In this document: one piece after another, positions 6,546 through 11,324 of the stretch | Position numbering within the stretch: the stretch's first letter is position 1 | How the letters are laid out: the number at the start of each line of letters is the position of its first letter | Assembly: GCA_902803625.1 (NCBI GenBank) | Contig: CADCQV010000123.1 | Span: 1 to 11,324 of the forward strand | Reading direction: 5' to 3' | Length of the DNA: 11,324 bases | DNA from: an uncultured Lachnospiraceae bacterium | Lineage (GTDB): Bacteria > Bacillota > Clostridia > Lachnospirales > Lachnospiraceae | Notes under the pieces: model-generated | What the model saw: only the letters and a program-made list of their open reading frames with translations | The model's database searches: none | What the model was told of the DNA's origin: nothing | Position numbers and translations under genes: made by a program

Positions 6546-6578
6546 ATTTATAAATTCAGAGAGAAAAAAGGAGAAAAT

Positions 6579-7271
6579 ATGCTTGAAGAATTAAAGAAAA
6601 AAGTATATGAAGCAAACATGCTGCTGCCGAAATACGGCCTTGTTACCTTTACATGGGGTAATGTCAGCGGCATTGACAGGGAAAGCGGATATTTTGTCAT
6701 CAAGCCCAGCGGAGTAGAGTACGATTCTCTGACCCCCGAGGATATGGTGGTTGTGGATCTGAACTGCAACAAGATAGAAGGAAAGTACAATCCTTCTTCC
6801 GACACAAAGACCCACGCGGAGCTCTATAAGTCCTGGGACGATATCGGAGGAGTGGTACATACCCATTCGGAATGGGCGACTTCCTGGGCACAGGCGGGGA
6901 GGAGCATTCCCTGCTACGGCACGACACATGCTGATTATTTCTACGGACCCGTTCCGTGCCTCCGCTGCCTTACAAAGGAGGAGATAGATGAGGATTATGA
7001 AAGGAATACGGGTATTCTGATCACGGACTATTTCAAGGAGCATGACCACAATGCCGTTCAGGCTGTGATATGCAAGAACCACGGTCCCTTCGGCTGGGGA
7101 AAGAACCCGGAGGATGCTGTCCATACTGCAGTCGTTCTCGAAGAGGTGGCAAAGATGGCCACAAGGGCGGAGCTCATTAATCCGAAGATCGCGGAGTGTC
7201 CGCAGGAGGTACAGGATAAGCACTACTACAGAAAGCACGGTGCCAATGCCTACTACGGACAGAAAAAGTAA
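6579..7271 (+). CDS. araD: L-ribulose-5-phosphate 4-epimerase
   Basis: 230-residue class II aldolase-fold, zinc-dependent cytosolic enzyme that converts L-ribulose 5-phosphate to D-xylulose 5-phosphate, the last step that brings L-arabinose (or L-ascorbate/L-xylulose routes) into the pentose phosphate pathway. Visible: TWGNVS at residues 25-30, KPSGV at 42-46, SSDTKTH at 73-79 (Asp75), the zinc pair HTH at 94-96, GTTHADYFYG at 114-123 (Asp119, catalytic), NHGPF at 167-171 (third zinc His168), and a C-terminal Tyr pair (225-226), one of which likely matches catalytic Tyr229 of E. coli AraD. Length matches AraD (231). The ATG has AAAGGAG upstream. araA and araB are not in the window. Paralogues UlaF and SgbE do the same reaction, so the pathway is inferred; transketolase next door fits, since its substrate is D-xylulose 5-phosphate. 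Confidence 0.93.
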   Translation: MLEELKKKVYEANMLLPKYGLVTFTWGNVSGIDRESGYFVIKPSGVEYDSLTPEDMVVVDLNCNKIEGKYNPSSDTKTHAELYKSWDDIGGVVHTHSEWATSWAQAGRSIPCYGTTHADYFYGPVPCLRCLTKEEIDEDYERNTGILITDYFKEHDHNAVQAVICKNHGPFGWGKNPEDAVHTAVVLEEVAKMATRAELINPKIAECPQEVQDKHYYRKHGANAYYGQKK

Positions 7272-7335
7272 GTAATATAATCCTGTTCTGAAACGAAGGA
7301 TCATATCAAATAAAAACAAAAGAAAGGAAAGTAAA

Positions 7336-8163
7336 ATGACAACAAAAGAACTTCAAAAGACTGCAAATGAAGTCAGAAAGGGCATTATTACCGCGGTTCA
7401 TGCGGCAAAATCCGGTCATCCGGGCGGATCCCTTTCATCGGCTGATATTTTCACCTATCTCTTCTTTGAAGAGATGAATGTAGATCCTAAGGATCCGAAG
7501 AAGGCAGACCGCGACCGTTTTGTGCTCTCCAAGGGTCATAATGCTCCGGGACTCTATTCGGTTCTTGCGGAAAAAGGATACTTCCCGAAAAAAGATCTGG
7601 AAACTCTTCGCCATACGGGTTCATATTTACAGGGACATCCCGACATGAAGCATATTCCGGGAGTGGATATGTCCAGCGGCTCTCTCGGACAGGGACTGTC
7701 AGCGGCTGTCGGAATGGCACTTGCGGCAAAGATAGACAAGAAATCCTACCGGACATACTGTCTCTGCGGAGACGGAGAGATCCAGGAAGGACAGATCTGG
7801 GAAGCAGCGATGTTTGCGGGGGCAAAAAAGCTCGATAATCTCTGCGTGATAGTCGATAATAATAATCTTCAGATTGACGGACCCATTGATGAGGTAAACA
7901 GCCCTTATCCCATAGATAAGAAGTTTGAAGCTTTCAATTTCCATGTTATCAATATTGACGGAAACAATATGGATGAAATAAAGAAGGCTTTTGATGAGGC
8001 AAAGACGGTTAAGGATATGCCTACAGCAATAATCGCGAAGACGGTTAAGGGTAAGGGTGTTTCCTTTATGGAGAACAAGGCCGGATGGCACGGCAAGGCT
8101 CCCAATGATGAGGAGTTTGCTACAGCTATGTCAGATCTTGAGAAAGTGGGTAAGGGATTATGA
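7336..8163 (+). CDS. Transketolase, N-terminal (ThDP-binding) subunit
   Basis: 275-residue first half of a split transketolase, which moves two-carbon units between ketose and aldose phosphates in the non-oxidative pentose phosphate pathway. It holds the PP domain: HAAKSGHPGGSLSS at residues 22-35 with the conserved SGHPG His28, KGHNAPGLYS at 66-75, MSSGSLGQGLS at 112-122, and the thiamine diphosphate motif from GDGE (145-148) to NNN (175-177), including EIQEGQIWEA. The C-terminal end has KGKGVSFMENKAGWHGK, typical of the family. The Pyr and C-terminal domains are in the next gene, which overlaps by four bases (ATGA), so both halves are coupled and would form an alpha2beta2 enzyme. The ATG has AAAGGAAAG upstream. 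Such splits are the normal arrangement in many Clostridia and archaea, not a broken gene. Confidence 0.95.
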   Translation: MTTKELQKTANEVRKGIITAVHAAKSGHPGGSLSSADIFTYLFFEEMNVDPKDPKKADRDRFVLSKGHNAPGLYSVLAEKGYFPKKDLETLRHTGSYLQGHPDMKHIPGVDMSSGSLGQGLSAAVGMALAAKIDKKSYRTYCLCGDGEIQEGQIWEAAMFAGAKKLDNLCVIVDNNNLQIDGPIDEVNSPYPIDKKFEAFNFHVINIDGNNMDEIKKAFDEAKTVKDMPTAIIAKTVKGKGVSFMENKAGWHGKAPNDEEFATAMSDLEKVGKGL

Positions 8164-9098
8164 GTGATATAAAGAAAATTGCAACACGCGAAAGCTATGG
8201 TAATGCATTGGCAAAATACGGTGCGGAGTATCCCGATCTGGTGGTTCTGGATGCGGACCTTGCCAACGCAACAAAAACACAGACCTTCAAAAATGCTTTT
8301 CCCGACAGATTTTTTGACTGTGGAATAGCAGAATCAAATATGACGGGCATAGCAGCGGGACTTGCTACCTGCGGAAAGATCCCGTTTATCAGCTCCTTTG
8401 CAATGTTTGCAGCCGGAAGAAATTTCGAGCAGGTTCGGAATTCCATAGGTTATCCGCAGCTGAATGTAAAGATAGGAGCCACACATGCCGGTATCACCGT
8501 AGGTGAGGACGGAGCCACGCACCAGTGTCTGGAGGATATTGCCCTTATGAGGACCATCCCCGGAATGACGGTCATAGTACCTGCCGATGATACAGAGGTT
8601 TTTGCGGCAGTAAAGGCCGCCCTTGATCACAAGGGACCCGTGTACTTAAGGTTCAGCCGTGCAGCATCACCGGTATTTTATGAGCCGGATAAGCTGAAGT
8701 TTGAGATAGGAAAGGGAATCACCTTAAGGGAGGGCAGCGACATCACTATTATCGCAACCGGTGTCGAAGTGAATTACTCTCTTGAAGCAGCGGATATGCT
8801 TGAGAAGGACGGCGTTAAAGCGCGTGTTATCGATATGCATACAATAAAGCCCCTGGATGAGGAGCTTGTAATAAAGGCTGCAAAGGAAACAGGAAAGATC
8901 TTCACGGTTGAGGAGGCCACCGTAATAGGAGGCCTGGGAAGTGCCGTTGCTGAGACGGTTGCCGATAAGCATCCCGTTCCTGTTCACAGGATAGGTGTAT
9001 ATGATGTATTCGGTGAGTCCGGACCCTGGGCAGAGCTTATGAAGAAGTATAAACTTGATGCAGAGGGTATTTACGAACAGATCAAGGCAAAGCTTTGA
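8160..9098 (+). CDS. Transketolase, C-terminal (Pyr and C-terminal domain) subunit
   Basis: 312-residue partner of the preceding N-terminal half. The Pyr domain is marked by DCGIAESNM at residues 53-61, in which Glu58 is the conserved acid that activates the ThDP aminopyrimidine, by FAMFAAGRNFEQVRNSI at 80-96, and by GITVGEDGATHQCLEDIALMR spread over 111-131. The C-terminal domain begins near 190 (ITIIATGVEV, RVIDMHTIKPLDEE, FTVEEATVIGGLGSAV) and ends with GVYDVFGESGPW at 279-290. The start overlaps the stop of the first subunit as ATGA. It resembles DXS/acetoin dehydrogenase beta-type folds, but the pairing with the N-subunit and its motifs mark transketolase. The next gene starts 12 bases later with its own GGAGG, so it is co-transcribed. 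Confidence 0.95.
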   Translation: MSDIKKIATRESYGNALAKYGAEYPDLVVLDADLANATKTQTFKNAFPDRFFDCGIAESNMTGIAAGLATCGKIPFISSFAMFAAGRNFEQVRNSIGYPQLNVKIGATHAGITVGEDGATHQCLEDIALMRTIPGMTVIVPADDTEVFAAVKAALDHKGPVYLRFSRAASPVFYEPDKLKFEIGKGITLREGSDITIIATGVEVNYSLEAADMLEKDGVKARVIDMHTIKPLDEELVIKAAKETGKIFTVEEATVIGGLGSAVAETVADKHPVPVHRIGVYDVFGESGPWAELMKKYKLDAEGIYEQIKAKL

Positions 9099-9110
9099 TC
9101 CGGAGGGATC

Positions 9111-10295
9111 ATGCCGGATCTCCATGTTGTAAAACAGGAAAAAAAAGAAAACTATGAGGCGGAAGTGCGGCTCCATAAGGCAAAGATCTTCGGGGCCGTG
9201 CTTTTCGTCATTATCATCGTAGCCTGCGGATGTCTTTATGCAAAGCATTATTATGAAACAAAGATATACACGGGTTATGAGATTCTGGGGAAATCCCTGC
9301 GCTCGGATTCCGATACGGCACAATATATGACTTATAACGGTCATATATTGAAATACAGCAGAGACGGGGCCGAATCTTATGATGGCTTAAAGGAAGCCAG
9401 ATGGAATATTACCTATGAAATGCAGGATCCGCGTATTGCCACTTGTGGCGATTCGGTGGCGATGGCTGACGAGGGATCCACAAAGATACTGGTAATGAAC
9501 GGAGCAGGGAAACAAAGCAGTATAAATACAAAGCTGCCTGTGGTGAATTTTTCCGTGGCAGGGCAGGGCGTTGTGGCAGCTGTGCTGGAGGACGGGAATT
9601 CCGCCAGGATAAACCTGTATGATTCTGAAGGGGTTGAGCTTGCGGGAATAAAATGCAGCATGACCCAGAGCGGTTATCCTATAGATGTTGCACTTTCTCC
9701 GGACGGTACCCTGCTCGGGGTCTCCTATACCAGGGTTGATAATGAAACCGGAAAGGTTCATTCCTCCGTGGCTTTTTATAATTTTGGGGATGTGGGACAA
9801 AATGAAATTGATAATTATGTCAGCGGCTACGATTACGAGGGGGCTGTTATTCCAAGGATCAAATTCCTGAGTCATGACAGCGCGGTAGCTGTGGGTGATG
9901 ACCGGATCATTTTCTATTCCGGAGACCAGAAGCCGGAGGCCGTGTCTGAAAACTCAATAGATGAAGAAGTTCAGAGTCTATACTTCGGGGAAGAAGAAAC
10001 AGCTCTTGTTTTCCGTTCCGATGAAGGTGGTAATAAATACCGGCTGGTGGTATACGGGAAAACCGGAAAAGAGCTAATGGATGAAAATTTTGAGCTTTCC
10101 TATACCGATATCCAGCTCAGCAAAAGACACGCCATCATATATAATGACGCTGTGTGTGAGATAATGAATTACAACGGTCAGGTACGTTACGACGGACTTT
10201 TCGAGGATCCGGTTCTTTTAATGGTGCCAACAGACAATATTGCACACTATATTCTTGTGAACCGGGGAATGACACAGGAGATCAGACTGGAATGA
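9111..10295 (+). CDS. DUF5711-like single-pass membrane protein, function unknown
   Basis: 394-residue protein. A short charged cytoplasmic N-terminus (1-25) is followed by one hydrophobic segment at about 26-44 (FGAVLFVIIIVACGCLY core), then a large outside domain of repeating beta-strand pattern (about 55-394) that looks like a beta-propeller: alternating stretches such as IATCGDSVAMAD, VVNFSVAGQGVVAAVL, DVALSPDGTLLGVSY and KFLSHDSAVAVGDDRIIFYS. From memory it resembles DUF5711 proteins of Lachnospiraceae (TYEM, KYSRDGA, FYNFGDVGQN). IVAC at 36-39 partly matches a lipobox, but the long N-terminus favours an uncleaved anchor. The ATG follows GGAGGG, 12 bases after transketolase. The stop overlaps the next gene (ATGA), so the two are coupled. 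No enzyme motif is seen, and no function is assigned. Confidence 0.85.
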   Translation: MPDLHVVKQEKKENYEAEVRLHKAKIFGAVLFVIIIVACGCLYAKHYYETKIYTGYEILGKSLRSDSDTAQYMTYNGHILKYSRDGAESYDGLKEARWNITYEMQDPRIATCGDSVAMADEGSTKILVMNGAGKQSSINTKLPVVNFSVAGQGVVAAVLEDGNSARINLYDSEGVELAGIKCSMTQSGYPIDVALSPDGTLLGVSYTRVDNETGKVHSSVAFYNFGDVGQNEIDNYVSGYDYEGAVIPRIKFLSHDSAVAVGDDRIIFYSGDQKPEAVSENSIDEEVQSLYFGEEETALVFRSDEGGNKYRLVVYGKTGKELMDENFELSYTDIQLSKRHAIIYNDAVCEIMNYNGQVRYDGLFEDPVLLMVPTDNIAHYILVNRGMTQEIRLE

Positions 10296-11062
10296 GGATA
10301 CCGGAAAACTGGGACAAGCCGTCCCCGGGTAATGATCTTATCTGCGGAAAATTTGAGTATGGCAGCTTTGAGTATTCCGGACGTATGAACTACCGCATCT
10401 TCAGACCGGTTCCCTCCGGAAAGGTTCCGCTTGTGCTGTATCTTCACGGGGCTGATGCCTTTGGAGATGATAATGAGTCCCAGCTTACTATGCATGACAT
10501 AGGAACTGTCTTTGCGCGTGACAGCTGGCAGGAGAAACACCCGTCATATATTCTGGCTCCGCAGTGCAGGGCTTCGGGTCACTGGGCAGGACCGGAAAGC
10601 GGGAAAAGGCTTTGTAAGCTTATTGCATCACTTCTTACTGAGCATGATGACATTGATGAAAACAGGATCTATATTTACGGGTACAGTGCCGGAGGTATAG
10701 GAACGCTGCGTCTCATAAAGGATCATCCGGATCTCTTTGCTGCTGCAATACCGATCTGTGCGGCAACTGAGCGGGGAGATCTGGAAAAGCTCGCACAGCT
10801 TCCCATATGGCTTTTCCATGCGGCAGATGATGAGATAGTAAAGGTTTCCTACGAAGGAAACAGCTTTTTTTCTTCCCAGCTTGGTTCCCGGGATATTTTC
10901 AGAGAGCTTAGGGATCGCGCTCCTCTGCTTAAATATACTGAATATCCGGAAGGATTTATGCAGGAAAGATACGGGATCAATCCCCATTGCACCTGGGTTC
11001 CGGTGTCAAAGGATGAAGAAGCGCAGGAATGGCTGTTTTCAAAGAAAAAAATTAAAATTTGA
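10292..11062 (+). CDS. Alpha/beta hydrolase (esterase/peptidase-like), substrate unknown
   Basis: 256-residue alpha/beta hydrolase with a complete visible triad: nucleophile Ser132 in GYSAGG (130-135), acid Asp180 in AADDEIV (177-183), and His232 in NPHCTW (230-235). The oxyanion-loop region is PLVLYLHGADAFGDD (46-60), and APQCRASGHW (89-98) is the segment typical of the predicted-peptidase/PHB-depolymerase-like group (COG4099 style). No signal peptide or membrane segment is seen, so it is likely cytoplasmic. The start overlaps the preceding stop as ATGA, so it is translationally coupled to the DUF5711-like protein. Esterase on sugar or polyphenol esters is a common role in related gut bacteria, but nothing here fixes the substrate. 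Its last codons fall in the AT-rich region before the putative rRNA promoter. Confidence 0.85.
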   Translation: MRIPENWDKPSPGNDLICGKFEYGSFEYSGRMNYRIFRPVPSGKVPLVLYLHGADAFGDDNESQLTMHDIGTVFARDSWQEKHPSYILAPQCRASGHWAGPESGKRLCKLIASLLTEHDDIDENRIYIYGYSAGGIGTLRLIKDHPDLFAAAIPICAATERGDLEKLAQLPIWLFHAADDEIVKVSYEGNSFFSSQLGSRDIFRELRDRAPLLKYTEYPEGFMQERYGINPHCTWVPVSKDEEAQEWLFSKKKIKI

Positions 11063-11077
11063 AAAAATACAAATTTT
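11054..11077. repeat. AT-only inverted repeat at the end of the hydrolase gene
   Basis: Perfect 8-base arms AAAATTTG (11054-11061) and CAAATTTT (11070-11077) around AAAAAATA, spanning the hydrolase stop codon. In plus-strand RNA it would make a weak hairpin followed by CUUAAAA. Its right arm is also part of the UP-like element of the promoter at 11091. Confidence 0.5.
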
Positions 11078-11119
11078 CTTAAAAAAAATGTTGACTTATG
11101 CGATATGCAATGTTAATAT
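11071..11119 (+). promoter_or_regulatory. Strong promoter with UP-like element, probably rRNA operon
   Basis: TTGACT at 11091-11096, a 17-base spacer and TAATAT at 11114-11119, with TG one base before the -10 (TGT-TAATAT, extended -10). The bases directly upstream, AAATTTTCTTAAAAAAAA (11071-11088), resemble an RNA polymerase alpha-subunit UP element. Such stacking of features is typical of rRNA promoters. Transcription would start near 11126. Confidence 0.75.
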
Positions 11120-11125
11120 AACTTT

Positions 11126-11153
11126 CGCGCCGCTTGAGGGCGGCGTGATTTTT
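11126..11153 (+). terminator. Hairpin plus T-run, intrinsic terminator for the tkt-DUF5711-hydrolase operon
   Basis: An 8-pair stem (11126-11133 with 11140-11147; six GC pairs CGCCGC/GCGGCG, then a G-U and a C-G) with loop TTGAGG, then ATTTTT. It is the only good intrinsic terminator seen after the hydrolase. It lies downstream of the promoter, at about +1 to +28 of its transcript. Confidence 0.7.
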
Positions 11154-11324
11154 GCCCGAAAATACGGGTGAAAACAGGCACCTTGACAAACAAACAGCAA
11201 TGCAACCCTGAAAATTCCTAGATAAAGCACTCAAGAGGTGCAAAGATTTTTCAGAGAGAAATTCGGTTAATAAACGCGATTAAGAAATTAGTCGGCGAAC
11301 TAAATGAACCGGATCAAAACTCAA
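11154..11324 (+). ncRNA. Probable rRNA operon leader, 16S gene just beyond the right edge
   Basis: No ORF of note; the stretch has several short pairings: CCCG/CGGG (11155-11168), GCACCT/AGGTGC (11178-11183 with 11236-11241), and CTGAAAA/TTTTCAG (11208-11214 with 11248-11254). GGCACCTTGACAAAC (from 11177) resembles the boxA-like antitermination segment seen in clostridial rRNA operons (GCACCTTGAAAA type). The last bases, GGATCAAAACTC, match the reverse complement of the universal 16S 5' end (GAGTTTGATCC) except for one extra A. Together with the strong UP-type promoter this points to the pre-16S leader, but the 16S itself is not in the window, so this stays an inference. Confidence 0.6.

Noticed and set aside
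6320..6553. 77-residue plus-strand ORF overlapping the end of galM and ending in CHSERSEESYL
   Set aside because: It is out of frame with galM, and its tail is just translation of the dispersed repeat; this peptide is a known mark of spurious proteins.
7203..7211. Strong AGGAGGT inside araD, possible internal gene start
   Set aside because: No start codon follows within a useful distance; it encodes conserved-length araD sequence.
7276..7281. Perfect TATAAT between araD and transketolase
   Set aside because: No -35 hexamer or extended TG at a workable distance; the spot is also part of an A/T-rich gap, so a separate tkt promoter is not supported.
6591..7319. 242-residue minus-strand ORF opposite araD
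   Set aside because: It is a mirror of the strongly supported araD gene, has no family motifs and no ribosome binding site; it is an effect of codon bias.
7336..9098. Frameshifted or broken transketolase
   Set aside because: Both halves are complete at domain borders, overlap by ATGA and each has proper ends; two-gene transketolases are normal in Clostridia.
11183..11188. Consensus TTGACA -35 box, possible second rRNA promoter
   Set aside because: No -10 is found 16-18 bases downstream (the sequence there is CCCTGA); it is better read as part of the GCACCTTGACAA boxA-like leader motif.

Overview
The window looks like ordinary core chromosome of a Gram-positive anaerobe, most likely a member of the Lachnospiraceae (Clostridia). 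I infer this from strong AGGAGG-type ribosome binding sites, an atypical PFK with a GGDCQALN/GGNGT signature, a transketolase split into two genes, a DUF5711-type membrane protein, and the order dnaX-ybaB-recR. GC content is moderate by eye. The genus cannot be set from this sequence. I see no phage, IS, CRISPR or defence genes.

Left part (1-1570, minus strand): the start of an ATP-type PEP carboxykinase gene (pckA) that runs off the left edge, its promoter and structured leader, and upstream of it a HAD phosphatase of the phosphoglycolate phosphatase kind. Centre (1598-6465, plus strand): a strong promoter drives tRNA-Ser(CGA). A GC-rich hairpin without a U-tract follows, then pfkA, dnaX, ybaB, recR and galM, closely spaced or overlapping. 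No terminator is visible between the tRNA and pfkA, so the tRNA may be the 5' end of a tRNA-pfkA-dnaX-ybaB-recR-galM transcript. DnaX carries an A-AAA-AAG heptamer with an immediate -1 frame stop and a downstream hairpin, as in E. coli dnaX; it would give a short gamma-like clamp-loader subunit beside full-length tau.

Right part (6466-11062, plus strand): a short intergenic stretch holds a widely dispersed repeat of the GTCATTCTGAGCGAAGCG type. It is followed by araD (L-ribulose-5-phosphate 4-epimerase), the two transketolase halves (ATGA overlap), a DUF5711-like membrane-anchored protein and a cytoplasmic alpha/beta hydrolase (ATGA overlap). galM, araD and transketolase fit together as sugar interconversion feeding the pentose phosphate pathway, and pfkA and pckA sit at control points of glycolysis and gluconeogenesis, so the window is rich in central carbon metabolism.

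Right edge (11054-11324): an AT-rich UP-like element, a near-consensus promoter with extended -10, a GC hairpin with a T5 tail at about +1, and a structured leader whose last bases are almost complementary to the universal 5' end of 16S rRNA. This is most likely the promoter and leader of an rRNA operon whose 16S gene begins just outside the window.

I found no clearly new biological system. The best second looks are the dnaX frameshift site, the promoter/terminator arrangement and alternative structures of the putative rRNA leader, the tRNA-pfkA leader, the dispersed repeat, and the unexplained DUF5711/hydrolase pair behind transketolase.
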